Shown here piece after piece: positions 55,101 through 58,145 of a stretch of 64,000 nucleotides of DNA (positions are counted from its first letter, which is position 1; every line of letters begins with the position of its first letter). This DNA comes from Metellina segmentata (taxonomy: Eukaryota > Arthropoda > Arachnida > Araneae > Tetragnathidae). The stretch covers positions 129,815,083 to 129,879,082 of the forward strand of contig OX375872.1 in assembly GCA_947359465.1 (NCBI GenBank), read 5' to 3'. A model generated the notes under the pieces. That model was not told where the DNA came from. It searched no databases and saw nothing but the letters and a program-made list of their open reading frames with translations. Position numbers and translations under genes: made by a program.

Positions 55101-57541
55101 CTTTATACGCTTTCTAGAGAGTGAAAGTACATGCTCTACTGCTGTACTACTGGCAGTAGGCTAAATTCTTTCTTGGCGCGATCAAGATACTACTGTTGTA
55201 CCAGCCATAGTCTAAAGGGTAAATTTGGTATAGTCTTTGCTTTGTAACAAAACGGTCAATTTTGGCTACTTTCGACCAGGTTGTCTGTTGGGTATTATGG
55301 CGCAAGGGCCATATTTCGCCATGCTGCGTCAGACACAAGACATAGATCAATGGACATACACGCAAAGTTTTACTAATACGGAAAGAGAGAAATACACCCA
55401 GAGAGAAATATACGACCATGTTTCCGAAAGGAAATGAAAGCTGAGTGGTTCAAATATAGTTTGCCAGAAGCTTATTTTGAAGTTATCTATTTCTGTCGTA
55501 ACTTAACTTGATTCCCTACTTACAAATCTCTAGGTGATTCGTCTAGAAATTGCTGGTACCAAACAGCAGTTTCAAAAGTAAACATTTTTATAACGGTAAG
55601 TTTTTCACAATACCTATATATATCTTCTGGAATAAAACAAACTAAACCTTTTCTGGGAAATAAAAGCGCTCCTATTGATAGAATCAAGTTTGGGAAATGT
55701 TTCCTTTAGACAGTTCTTTTGTTTTGTTTGCGATTTCTGTGCGGTCCAAATGCTCTCGCGGCATTTCCCCCTTCCACACAGAGCTTTTTCGCATAATCAT
55801 CGCTATGCCTAAAGAGATTAGGCCCACGGAAGCCCTAATCCCGTTTGGGCCCCACTAACGACCAACGCAAACATCTTTCGCTCTCGGAAAGTGCAAAAAG
55901 ACGTCCGAACTGGAACCCAGCGCCTCCGAGTCTCAGGGCGAAAAAACTCAGCACATCCCAACAGTATGTGAAGCAAGGCCACCTAGAACTTTCCTCCATA
56001 ATCTTGTTTTTTCGAGGTCTAAAATCGAAAGTAATTACCAGTGCGCCGTAACACGTGCCGAGAGTTGCAGTTTTTCTGACGCAGTACGTTTATCAATTAG
56101 TTAACAGAGCGACTTCCAGATCGGGGTGGTGAAAAAGGCAGGATTCGAGCTTGTTTAAGAAAAGAACTGGGAAATATGCTGGAAGCGTGGCCAACTTATT
56201 TGCAGAGGTGGCTTCAGTGGTATGAGCTGCGAATAATTTAGTACACGTAAACGACTGGCACATTTTCTAATTCATTCACAAAAACTAGTAAATGTTATTC
56301 TGCCATGCAAAAATTTGTCTGATCGAATTATCCTATTTGGCACCAAATTATTTTGTACAAGTAAACGACTAGCACATTCAATTAACTCATTTATTATTTT
56401 TTGTGAATGTTACTCTGCCGATGCGTCGAAAATTTTGCCTGATTGAATTAACCTCAATAATTATCACGACCCTCAGTAGAAAAGTGTATCTTGCACTAAT
56501 TAAAACTTGAAAGAATTAATGTTTTTAGTGTTTGCTGAATTGATTCAAAATTGAAATAATGAATCTTTACTGTCTCGCAAAACCTTAGTGATTCAAAATT
56601 GAAACAATAAATCTTCTAAATAAGTGCAACTATATTAAAAATTGTATGCTTTAACTATGGCTTAAGAGATACCTCAAATAACAGGGATTGTTAAACATGC
56701 TTATGAGTAAAAATCCTACTTAACGATGCGTATACTGTTATTCGCAAAATATTTAACAATTAGCAAAGTGGTTGAATGTTAATGTACTCTAAACTTTGCC
56801 AGGGAACTATAAGTTATTTAATTTCTAAATATAATACTTTAGTAAATGCACCTGACATTAGCCCTTACCGCTTGTAGGATTTAAGTCAGATGATTGCTTG
56901 GGAAGCAGAAATTGTTTTCATGCATAGTTAAAAAAACTGAACTCTTAAACTTTGCATTAAACTACAACCAAAAAATATCCACAATAGCAGAAAGATTTAA
57001 CGTAGTTAAACATATCCAGAAGTATGTTTCAAGATCCAAAGGATACATGTCTAGTCGTTGCAGTGTTTAAGAATCTTTACAATTCATTAAAGCTATAGTC
57101 GCAATTCATATAGATAAATGCTAAAGTATTTAGTGGAACAATTTAAATCCGCAATGCTGTTCTCATTAAAAATCCTAGTTGCGCAATAAAACGGCTATAC
57201 GTTCATTCAACCATTAAACTTCCACTACACTATTGCCAAAATGGTTGTAGCTAAAAACAATAGTACATTACTTTGGTAAAAAAACAGGATAAAAAGCGCC
57301 TTTTCTCCAGAGCTTCCTTGGTAGAGAATGAAGATTAAAAGAAACGCAAAAAATGTAACAAGTTTGCAATCATGCCAGAGGAACTAATCATTAGGACATT
57401 ATCATTACTTACCCTGCGTTCCGTCATTACGTAAAGGAATTCTTTGTTTTTGTCGAACAGCATATCAGGGCTGACAGATTTACTTTCATCAATCTGAAGA
57501 TCGCTATACTCAAAGGCGCTGGTCACTGACTCCACGACAGC
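5681..57541 (-). CDS. PlexA: Plexin-A family semaphorin receptor, 34 exons, 5' incomplete
   Basis: Transmembrane receptor that binds semaphorins through its sema domain and, when activated, uses its cytoplasmic GAP domain on Rap/Ras-type GTPases to collapse growth cones or reshape cells (family knowledge). I joined 34 exons by GT-AG sites. Their lengths sum to 4494 nt and give one unbroken frame of 1497 residues plus stop. In window numbering: end of sema (1-43), PSI1 (about 50-80), PSI2 (about 205-235), PSI3 (about 357-410), IPT repeats (about 415-805), membrane helix (about 831-852), then the complete cytoplasmic domain: GAP first half, Rho-binding domain (about 1094-1210), GAP second half. 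GAP arginines are visible in LLLRRTES (about 1021-1022) and SLPLRFWV (about 1347). Similarity favours class A over B (for example SMRDR and [13 protein letters not shown]). Vertebrate A plexins are near 1900 aa, so roughly 450 residues of sema plus signal peptide lie beyond 64000. Confidence 0.96.
5783..6753 (-). other. Plexin intron, no feature seen
   Basis: A+T-rich intron of about 970 bases. No transposon, RNA gene or conserved motif recognised. Confidence 0.6.
6754..6828 (-). CDS. PlexA: Plexin exon 33
   Basis: 25 codons, phase 0 at both ends, with TTGCAG acceptor and GTAAGA donor. Reads [19 protein letters not shown], the helix near the GAP C-terminus. Confidence 0.94.
6876..7631 (-). 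mobile_element. Degenerate Tc1-like element (family I)
   Basis: Inverted ends CACTCTATAACAAAAAAAT (left) and the complement of ATTTTTTGTTAGAGTG (right) are flanked by TA. A GACGCACCAAG block inside the left end is shared with the element at 34705-37508. The transposase remnant is on the minus strand, the same strand as the host gene. The element lies in the plexin intron between exons 33 and 32. Confidence 0.75.
7040..7580 (-). pseudogene. Tc1 transposase remnant
   Basis: Minus-strand conceptual reading, with frameshifts, gives [18 protein letters not shown], then [20 protein letters not shown], then [19 protein letters not shown], then [11 protein letters not shown]. These are the DDE-domain landmarks of Tc1 transposases. 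The first acidic residue of the SDES motif is G and the third catalytic E (SPIEH) reads K. It also lacks the N-terminal DNA-binding part. Inactive. Confidence 0.75.
8654..8729 (-). CDS. PlexA: Plexin exon 32
   Basis: Completes an AG|G arginine codon. Reads [20 protein letters not shown], the conserved PAISDQDM segment of class A plexins. Confidence 0.95.
8851..9800 (+). mobile_element. Non-autonomous Helitron-like element
   Basis: Starts near TACCTAATATTATAAAAGG. It ends with a short hairpin (GGCAACGCC region) followed by CTAG and then T at 9797-9801. Helitrons characteristically end in a hairpin plus CTRR and insert between A and T. The 5' TC is not clear. No Rep/helicase frame is present. 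It contains the dispersed core (9250-9315) and GAAAAGAACTG / CGGGCAACG blocks repeated three times (about 9590-9800). Confidence 0.45.
10139..10168. repeat. (TA)n microsatellite
   Basis: About 14 TA units followed by CACACA, immediately left of a Tc1 element. Confidence 0.9.
10189..10773 (+). mobile_element. Internally deleted Tc1-like element (family II)
   Basis: Left end CACTACCCTACAATAATGG is matched perfectly by an inverted copy at 10729-10749 (21 bp), each next to TA or TGTA. The right end is followed by a second partial copy of the terminus at 10760-10773. At under 600 bp it is far shorter than a full Tc1 (about 1.6 kb); the transposase N-terminal half is gone. Confidence 0.8.
10236..10686 (+). 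pseudogene. Tc1 transposase C-terminal half, frameshifted
   Basis: Frame 1 reads [20 protein letters not shown] to [20 protein letters not shown] then a stop at about 10433. A second frame continues [19 protein letters not shown] and runs to TAA at 10684-10686. The QDDNASCH and IEHLWDE motifs carry the second and third catalytic acids of the DDE/D triad. The first is deleted. Non-functional. Confidence 0.8.
11031..11243 (-). CDS. PlexA: Plexin exon 31 (GAP second half)
   Basis: Reads [18 protein letters not shown], then [16 protein letters not shown], then [19 protein letters not shown]. Contains the second GAP arginine (LPLRFW), whose equivalent in other plexins supports GTP hydrolysis. One of the best-conserved exons. 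Confidence 0.97.
11382..11551 (-). CDS. PlexA: Plexin exon 30 (GAP second half)
   Basis: Reads [20 protein letters not shown], then [18 protein letters not shown], then HTWKSN. Phase 0 entry, phase 2 exit, with GTAAAA donor. Confidence 0.97.
11642..11734 (-). CDS. PlexA: Plexin exon 29
   Basis: 31 codons: [19 protein letters not shown] then [12 protein letters not shown]. The [12 protein letters not shown] string is near-invariant in class A plexins. The donor is a weak GTATTT. Confidence 0.95.
11823..11920 (-). CDS. PlexA: Plexin exon 28 (RBD-GAP linker)
   Basis: Reads [20 protein letters not shown], then [12 protein letters not shown]. The two TSP motifs are possible proline-directed phosphorylation sites (inference). 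YWHL matches the conserved KLWHLVK start of the second GAP half. Confidence 0.93.
12680..12773 (-). CDS. PlexA: Plexin exon 27 (Rho-binding domain end)
   Basis: Reads [20 protein letters not shown] then [11 protein letters not shown]. Matches the VPDG...ALVPKQ strand of the plexin Rho-GTPase-binding domain. Confidence 0.95.
13229..13332 (-). CDS. PlexA: Plexin exon 26 (Rho-binding domain)
   Basis: Reads [20 protein letters not shown] then [12 protein letters not shown], the LSDED...KRLNSLAHY core of the Rho-binding domain. Confidence 0.96.
13846..13867 (+). repeat. Homopolymer A(22) / T(22)
   Basis: On the plexin strand this is a run of 22 T that starts 17 bases into the intron after exon 25. 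Confidence 0.95.
13884..14073 (-). CDS. PlexA: Plexin exon 25 (Rho-binding domain start)
   Basis: Reads [20 protein letters not shown], then [19 protein letters not shown], then [15 protein letters not shown]. The VKVLDCDT start and the QRP motif are RBD landmarks. Donor GTTTGT is followed closely by a T run. Confidence 0.95.
14528..14674 (-). CDS. PlexA: Plexin exon 24 (GAP first half)
   Basis: 49 codons: [20 protein letters not shown], then [19 protein letters not shown]. Nearly identical to the class A consensus for this segment. Confidence 0.97.
14785..14851 (-). CDS. PlexA: Plexin exon 23 (GAP first half)
   Basis: Completes the RRTES motif (second R at the exon junction), then [19 protein letters not shown]. 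The paired arginines correspond to a GAP arginine finger. Confidence 0.97.
15538..15615 (-). CDS. PlexA: Plexin exon 22
   Basis: Reads [18 protein letters not shown] then HPKLLLR. Enters in phase 1 and leaves in phase 2; the frame is preserved across the short exon. Confidence 0.96.
15723..15782 (-). CDS. PlexA: Plexin exon 21 (60-nt exon)
   Basis: Encodes [19 protein letters not shown], matching the class A NVASLIMT.LQ motif of the GAP domain. Confidence 0.96.
   Translation of the reverse strand, partial: SQCCFPNNGNSPRKDGVLH
16723..16853 (-). CDS. PlexA: Plexin exon 20
   Basis: Reads [20 protein letters not shown], then [33 protein letters not shown] is diagnostic of plexin GAP domains. 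Confidence 0.97.
17488..17630 (-). CDS. PlexA: Plexin exon 19 (juxtamembrane to GAP)
   Basis: Reads [20 protein letters not shown], then [16 protein letters not shown], then [16 protein letters not shown] and YAMKVLFP favour class A over class B (FTDLMTEM in B). Confidence 0.97.
18359..18608 (-). CDS. PlexA: Plexin exon 18 (membrane helix)
   Basis: Reads [18 protein letters not shown], a last extracellular strand, then the membrane helix [19 protein letters not shown] (about 831-852), a basic stop-transfer AYRQKS, and a juxtamembrane coiled coil [20 protein letters not shown]. The heptad-like coiled coil is used for dimer activation in plexins (family knowledge). Confidence 0.97.
19299..19359 (+). 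repeat. 31-bp tandem duplication
   Basis: TACAACAAAATTTATCTTC followed by AGATATCAAA (copy 1) or AGATACCAAA (copy 2), starting at 19299 and 19330. Confidence 0.85.
20057..20811. mobile_element. Inverted-repeat DNA element, 755 bp, unnamed
   Basis: Ends of about 39 bp pair as inverted repeats: AAGCTACAGTTTCATAAG at 20057 and its complement at the right end (GATGAAACCGTAGCTT to 20811). Both continue through AAAGCGG to GTTATCTAGC. No transposase. It carries the dispersed core at 20443-20500. A third terminus of the same family is at 36751-36816. Superfamily not assigned. Confidence 0.7.
21109..21285 (-). CDS. PlexA: Plexin exon 17 (last IPT)
   Basis: 59 codons: [19 protein letters not shown], then [16 protein letters not shown], ending GQLPEVV. 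IPT/TIG-type strands with C...C pair; one NVT sequon. Confidence 0.95.
21744..21995 (-). CDS. PlexA: Plexin exon 16 (IPT)
   Basis: 84 codons: [19 protein letters not shown], then [18 protein letters not shown], then [12 protein letters not shown]. The CRSP...LDFGFLMD...YPDP series is a plexin hallmark. Confidence 0.97.
22099..22192 (-). CDS. PlexA: Plexin exon 15 (IPT)
   Basis: Reads [18 protein letters not shown] then [15 protein letters not shown]...ITVHGTNL is the first strand pair of an IPT domain. Confidence 0.95.
22389..22577 (-). CDS. PlexA: Plexin exon 14 (IPT)
   Basis: Reads [19 protein letters not shown], then [18 protein letters not shown], then [14 protein letters not shown]. 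Donor is an unusual GTTATA; using it joins AG to T of exon 15 and keeps the frame (GIPSGG). Without splicing the frame stops two codons later. Confidence 0.93.
22812..22948 (-). CDS. PlexA: Plexin exon 13 (IPT)
   Basis: Reads [20 protein letters not shown] then [20 protein letters not shown]...GP.SGGT is the canonical IPT opening. Confidence 0.96.
23163..23292 (-). CDS. PlexA: Plexin exon 12 (IPT)
   Basis: Reads [19 protein letters not shown], then [13 protein letters not shown], then SKKQYSFV. Closing strands of the first IPT; NLT is a possible N-glycosylation site. Confidence 0.96.
23642..23814 (-). CDS. PlexA: Plexin exon 11 (IPT1)
   Basis: Reads [20 protein letters not shown], then [26 protein letters not shown]...I.G.NLG is the IPT1 signature of plexins. 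Acceptor is TTAATAG. Confidence 0.97.
24196..24380 (-). CDS. PlexA: Plexin exon 10 (PSI3)
   Basis: Cysteine-rich PSI domain: [15 protein letters not shown], then [19 protein letters not shown], then [13 protein letters not shown]. The CGWC core and eight-cysteine spacing are clear. Confidence 0.97.
24526..24619 (-). CDS. PlexA: Plexin exon 9
   Basis: Reads [20 protein letters not shown] then [11 protein letters not shown]. Matches the F.Y....P......V.WDG..P.DNP strand pair preceding PSI3. Confidence 0.96.
25290..25397 (-). CDS. PlexA: Plexin exon 8
   Basis: 36 codons: [20 protein letters not shown] then [16 protein letters not shown]. Phase 0 at both ends. Two cysteines close an Ig-like strand pair. 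Confidence 0.96.
25893..26024 (-). CDS. PlexA: Plexin exon 7
   Basis: 44 codons: [20 protein letters not shown], then [18 protein letters not shown]. Linker after PSI2 and start of the next Ig-like fold; NTT sequon. Confidence 0.96.
26098..26460 (+). repeat. Two-copy tandem duplication in an intron
   Basis: Copies start at about 26098 and 26273 (ACATGAAATRCAA) and both end with CAAGTAGGCCTGA (26242-26254 and 26442-26454). The copies share blocks around TCAAGGTCT..GTTCT..CAGGTAAA. The second copy is about 20 bases longer. Confidence 0.7.
26741..26855 (-). CDS. PlexA: Plexin exon 6 (PSI2)
   Basis: Reads [20 protein letters not shown] then [18 protein letters not shown]. Cysteine pattern C..C......C.WC of PSI2. 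Confidence 0.97.
27382..27450 (+). repeat. Hairpin interspersed repeat (HIR) copy
   Basis: Core TTTTATGGTTCAAGGGACC, ATATTTAGCTAAGCTGCGGC, followed by CAAACATCGTCAAGTAAAT, matching the extended consensus of the copies at 45.3 kb. Confidence 0.65.
27530..28525 (+). repeat. Helitron-like repeat, compound copy
   Basis: Shares GTCCTGACGAATCTATGGC, GGTAGTCCG and AATTCAATCTAGAACATT blocks with 8851-9000 and 1840-2213. It carries two internal copies of the dispersed core (27815-27885, 28050-28115) separated by about 235 bp. It ends with a stem CACGG/CCGTG around GCAACG, then CGACTAG at 28519-28525. The 5' end is unclear. Confidence 0.4.
28813..28846 (+). repeat. Hairpin interspersed repeat (HIR), short copy
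   Basis: GTTTTAGGGCCATATTTAAC followed by TAAGCTGCGTCAAA; lacks the GGCGCAA part of the left arm. Confidence 0.55.
28990..30104 (+). pseudogene. Mariner transposase pseudogene
   Basis: Frameshifted plus-strand readings give, in order, [19 protein letters not shown], then [20 protein letters not shown], then [43 protein letters not shown], a degraded HDN..PH box, YSPDLAP and [14 protein letters not shown]. This is the order of a mariner (DD34D) transposase: N-terminal HTH, linker, first catalytic D region and last third. Several stops and frameshifts are present. Terminal inverted repeats were not located. Confidence 0.85.
30222..30315 (-). CDS. PlexA: Plexin exon 5
   Basis: Reads [20 protein letters not shown] then [11 protein letters not shown]. 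The NFTFYDCS string is conserved before PSI2; NFT sequon. Confidence 0.95.
30316..31758 (-). other. Plexin intron, content unassigned
   Basis: 1.44 kb, less A+T-rich than neighbouring introns. It has a 23-bp direct repeat, TTTGGTAGACAAAGCTRCACT, at about 30474 and 31673. This might bracket an old insertion but is too long for a normal target duplication. No domains in the frames 30433-30693, 30644-30865 or 31426-31680. Confidence 0.4.
31759..31921 (-). CDS. PlexA: Plexin exon 4
   Basis: Reads [20 protein letters not shown], then [20 protein letters not shown], then [14 protein letters not shown]. Region after PSI1 corresponding to the L.L.V.NLP....CAF segment of plexins; NAS sequon. Confidence 0.95.
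32009..32138 (-). CDS. PlexA: Plexin exon 3 (end of PSI1)
   Basis: Reads [20 protein letters not shown] then [17 protein letters not shown]. Completes PSI1 (C...C....W......C). Confidence 0.96.
32139..33090 (-). other. Plexin intron, no feature seen
   Basis: A+T-rich 950-base intron with no recognised element. Confidence 0.6.
33091..33191 (-). CDS. PlexA: Plexin exon 2 (PSI1)
   Basis: Reads [20 protein letters not shown] then [14 protein letters not shown]. Textbook PSI core C..Y..C..C....DPYCGWC. Directly continues the sema end on exon 1 (MTERR then VTMVKV), so no exon is missing in the 24-kb gap. Confidence 0.97.
34317..34381. repeat. 16-bp perfect inverted repeat around a (TA)n(CA)n microsatellite
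   Basis: Left arm CAAGAAAATGTATATA (34317-34332) is the exact complement of TATATACATTTTCTTG (34366-34381), with a 33-base spacer of TA and CA dinucleotides. Confidence 0.85.
35158..35215 (+). repeat. Fragment of another hAT-type terminus
   Basis: CAGTGGTGCAGCCAGAAATT followed by a TTCTGAGGGGGTAGGC block resembles CAGTGGCG-type hAT ends common in animal genomes. No partner terminus found. Confidence 0.3.
35695..36648. repeat. Inverted repeat arms (~66 bp) of an old element
   Basis: 35695-35761 (GTCAAGTGGAAAATTTTTTA ... TTCCGTTAAAC) pairs with the complement of 36583-36648 with scattered mismatches. A MITE lies between the arms. Confidence 0.55.
35815..36243. mobile_element. PIF/Harbinger-like MITE, 429 bp
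   Basis: Begins GGCCCGGTACACATCCGG and ends with the complement (CCGGATGTGTGCACCGGGCC). The inverted ends extend about 40 bp, through AACGTGCGGCGCC. TAA lies on both sides (35812-35814 and 36244-36246), the 3-bp target typical of PIF/Harbinger. Non-coding; the frame at 36102-36326 is chance. Confidence 0.75.
36751..36816 (-). repeat. Solo terminus of the 20057-20811 family
   Basis: Contains CGCATCATGACGTTTCACGG and GATAACAGCTCCGC...AAACCGTAGCTTT, the complement of 20057-20120. Confidence 0.65.
39015..39059 (+). repeat. Hairpin interspersed repeat (HIR) copy
   Basis: TTTTTATGGCACAAGGGTG, then TTTGGCCAAGCTGCGTCAAA. Confidence 0.65.
39165..40350 (+). repeat. Two-copy tandem duplication, ~595-bp unit
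   Basis: Copy 1 is about 39165-39758 and copy 2 about 39761-40350. They share AATAAAA..ACGAC.TCGAAGT, AAGGGGAACT, GAGAT.GAATCA..CGGT.TCACAAAA, TTTTTGAAGTAGAAAC, AATACACTTGAGCGTTCC and AAATCTACCAAGCGGAAAA. In the plus frame copy 2 reads [20 protein letters not shown], then [20 protein letters not shown] to a stop. Copy 1 is in the same frame with one internal stop. No known domain. Confidence 0.75.
41081..42195. mobile_element. Inverted-repeat DNA element, 1.1 kb, unnamed
   Basis: Left end TAACGGCCATATTCACAAG then CGAGTTAACTCG; right end is the complement (GAGTTAACCCGCGG region, CTTGTGAATGCGGCCGTTA). Similarity extends about 80 bp with gaps; a second ATATTCAC motif lies in each arm. No transposase. 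Target duplication unclear (TAA left, TTA right). Confidence 0.65.
42218..43248 (+). mobile_element. Tc1-like element (family III)
   Basis: Inverted ends of 29 bp: CACTATCTACCAATAAGTAT at 42218 and the complement of its partner ending GTAGATGGTG at 43248, 27 of 29 matching and both running into TTGGACACC. TA on the right; TAG on the left. It abuts the preceding inverted-repeat element. Confidence 0.85.
42332..43190 (+). pseudogene. Tc1 transposase pseudogene
   Basis: Frameshifted reading: [19 protein letters not shown] (helix-turn-helix), [17 protein letters not shown], then [18 protein letters not shown] (first catalytic region), [17 protein letters not shown], and [19 protein letters not shown] (second D). 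The final LNPIEHLWDE box is missing because of a 3' deletion. A stop falls just before KRVLW and a C-run frameshift lies near 43042. Inactive. Confidence 0.85.
43254..44095 (+). repeat. Direct duplication, copies ~572 bp apart
   Basis: 43254-43495 and 43826-44095 share AGCATGATC.A, CCTGATCA.., GAGGAGCTATAAA, GCTAAGCTAAGAA, CACTCATTCATC and TTTTCAAGACCC. The sequence between them (43496-43825) is A+T-rich and unassigned. Confidence 0.65.
44100..45200. other. Less A+T-rich island in the giant intron
   Basis: About 1.1 kb of visibly higher G+C than its surroundings, with no repeat or domain recognised. Frames at 43954-44250, 44437-44667, 44863-45136 have no similarity I can name. It could be conserved non-coding sequence (enhancer) or an unrecognised element. 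Confidence 0.35.
45281..45500 (+). repeat. Cluster of three hairpin interspersed repeat copies
   Basis: Cores at 45301-45341, 45382-45420 and 45457-45497 (TGGCGCAAGGG / ATATTT / GCTGCGCCA variants). Between the first two, CAAGTAAATGGACATACAC is duplicated with an 82-bp period (45267 and 45350). Confidence 0.75.
46490..47070 (+). repeat. Direct repeat pair ~473 bp apart
   Basis: Copies at 46490-46575 and 46963-47070 share AACCTGCTGAGAGGTG, GGTAGA, AAGAAAAAGA and ACAAGCCATGT / ATAAGCCATGT in the same order. Confidence 0.6.
48733..49140 (+). repeat. Pyrimidine-rich degenerate minisatellite
   Basis: Loose repeats of TTTTATCYTTATTCAA (for example 48881-48898, 48944-48956, 48977-48990). The open frames 48688-49002 and 48914-49111 are by-products of the low complexity. 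Confidence 0.7.
50003..52752 (-). mobile_element. Apparently intact TTAA-flanked DNA transposon
   Basis: Left end GGCGTACGTACACACTAG (50003) and right end, on the complement, GGTGTATGTACACACTAG (from 52752) match 16 of 18. Both are flanked by TTAA (49999-50002 and 52753-52756). It contains one long transposase frame on the minus strand. TTAA targets are known for piggyBac and Kolobok superfamilies; the protein is not piggyBac-like. Confidence 0.8.
50645..52327 (-). CDS. Transposase, Mutator/Kolobok-type DDE family
   Basis: 560 codons plus TGA with no interruption, so probably recent or active. I start at the ATG at 52327 ([13 protein letters not shown], basic). The open frame extends 59 codons upstream to 52504, but that part is A+T-rich, hydrophobic and looks non-coding. 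Residues from 52327: cysteine pairs CPNC (about 73-76) and CQNC (101-104) as a likely zinc site; [13 protein letters not shown] (D about 199); DFYGDGDSK (about 294-300); [18 protein letters not shown] (E about 460); lysine-rich tail, probably nuclear targeting. The DGTW...GDGDSK...E arrangement matches the family annotated as Mutator-like transposase domain in arthropods and cnidarians. The acid roles are inferred. It cuts and pastes its own element. Confidence 0.82.
   Translation of the reverse strand: MGSSSRRQRSKKKTFCSNQHIKAKSTDSSEANSSASKVKLGNIIYDETTRDSRGECFFIELDCLNELFCLFNCPNCSDKTLYIQSNISRKMGCCVELNLACQNCDFASTPYPTSKRHGQFYEVNRRLVYAMRQIGCGHREASHFMTVMNMPPPPNQVPYNRHMKALLRVVQPLADKTMRMAAHRLGQLKGTQECGVSIDGTWHRRGYSSLNGVVTAISIDSGEVLDVEVLSKECIGCRKWINKDKSSVRYQSWKADHQCSINYSGSSASMEPIGAGRIFQRSVQTRGLEYLDFYGDGDSKSYSAVCELDPYGGKEILKKECIGHYQKRLGTALRKLKKTVKGIGGKGKLTDAKINTMQNYFGLALRNNTASVEAMSRAIWSTFYHLSARDTHPLHTKCPQGLDSWCSYQRATARGKQSTYHHKGGLPLEILKHIKPIYSRLTSADMLQKCLHGKTQNNNECLHSLIWKRCPKTKFAGADTLKLSVLDAVIHFNSGYKPELEIMRQMGISPGHFMVAGIESRNDLRLSESLRQSTPLQKQRRKLLRGIKKKKKIKKWKKKV
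54332..54980 (-). mobile_element. Pogo/Tigger-like remnant
   Basis: Flanked by TA. Left end CAGTCAAACGTCATTAAATC and the complement of the right end (CATTTAAACCTCGTTAAGAC) resemble the CAGTCAAACCTCG termini of pogo-type elements. Minus-strand reading of 54690-54840 gives [20 protein letters not shown] followed by an acidic stretch, possibly the end of a pogo transposase. Confidence 0.5.
55292..55350 (+). repeat. Hairpin interspersed repeat (HIR) copy
   Basis: TATTATGGCGCAAGGGCCAT, then ATGCTGCGTCAGACACAAGA; followed by TCAATGGACATACACGCAA as in the 45.3-kb cluster. Confidence 0.75.
55640..56200. other. Less A+T-rich island, candidate intronic regulatory DNA
   Basis: Contrasts in composition with flanking intron and lies 1.2 kb upstream of the sema-end exon on the genomic map. 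Contains a GATTAGG / CCTAATC inverted pair (55815-55840). No repeat or domain recognised. Regulatory role is inferred. Confidence 0.3.
57413..57541 (-). CDS. PlexA: Plexin exon 1 of window (end of sema domain)
   Basis: 43 codons, phase 0 at both ends: [20 protein letters not shown], then [20 protein letters not shown], then RR. Matches the last blade of the plexin sema propeller (MAFS...LYIMSERQL-type), immediately before PSI1. CCTGCAG acceptor, GTAAGT donor. Earlier sema exons are outside the window. Confidence 0.93.
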
Positions 57542-58097
57542 CTGCAGGAAAAGGAACGAGTCAATAAACACGTTAATAATACACATTATCAATAAACTGT
57601 AATTACTAGTTACCATACTAATATAACTGAAAACTCTCGGTTTTGCCTGCTTTCTAATAACATTTGTACTGGGAATAATTGGATTTATATGTTTTGCGCG
57701 ATATTAATACAAGGATAGTTTTACCTAAACTAAATTGCTGCTAAAAATTCGAGTCAAAAAAAAATAATTTTATGGTTGTAATTGAAACATTTTGGAAGCT
57801 ATTGACATGTTCTTTTAAATTTGCGTACAACTGCTCAGAATATATATTAAAACTCGTATGAGATATAGTTTTAAAAAACTGCACCTCTTAGGTATGCTTA
57901 AATTAACGTAATATGCAAGACAAATAAGCTGCTACTTTAGGAAAGTTTCCTTAGGTAGCAGTTCTTTCACAGTGGCAGTTGCTAATAAATTGATTATTGG
58001 AAATAATCAGTAAACATTTGAAATCATCCCCAGATGGAATTAGGCAAGGAATCTTAGCTTTTATGTCAAGATTATTCCGGAGGTTGGTTGTTTTGGG

Positions 58098-58140
58098 GTT
58101 TTATGGCGCAAGGGCCATTTTATACCCACTGAGTCACGAC
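58098..58140 (+). repeat. Hairpin interspersed repeat (HIR) copy
   Basis: GGTTTTATGGCGCAAGGGCC, then ATTTTATACCC; right arm degraded. Preceded by GGTTGGTTGTTTTGG as in other copies. Confidence 0.65.
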
Positions 58141-58145
58141 GAACG

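Larger units (their letters stand above)
33192..57412 (-). other. Giant 24.2-kb plexin intron
   Basis: Separates the end of the sema domain from PSI1. It holds the nested Tc1/hAT stack (34705-37508), the 595-bp duplication (39165-40350), an inverted-repeat element (41081-42195), a Tc1 pseudogene (42218-43248), hairpin repeat copies, less A+T-rich islands (about 44.1-45.2, 46.1-48.3, 55.65-56.2 kb), an intact transposon (50003-52752) and a pogo-like element (54332-54980). Stretches 33.2-34.3, 37.5-39.0, 47.1-47.8, 49.2-50.0, 52.8-54.3 and 56.2-57.4 kb show nothing recognisable. Confidence 0.8.
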
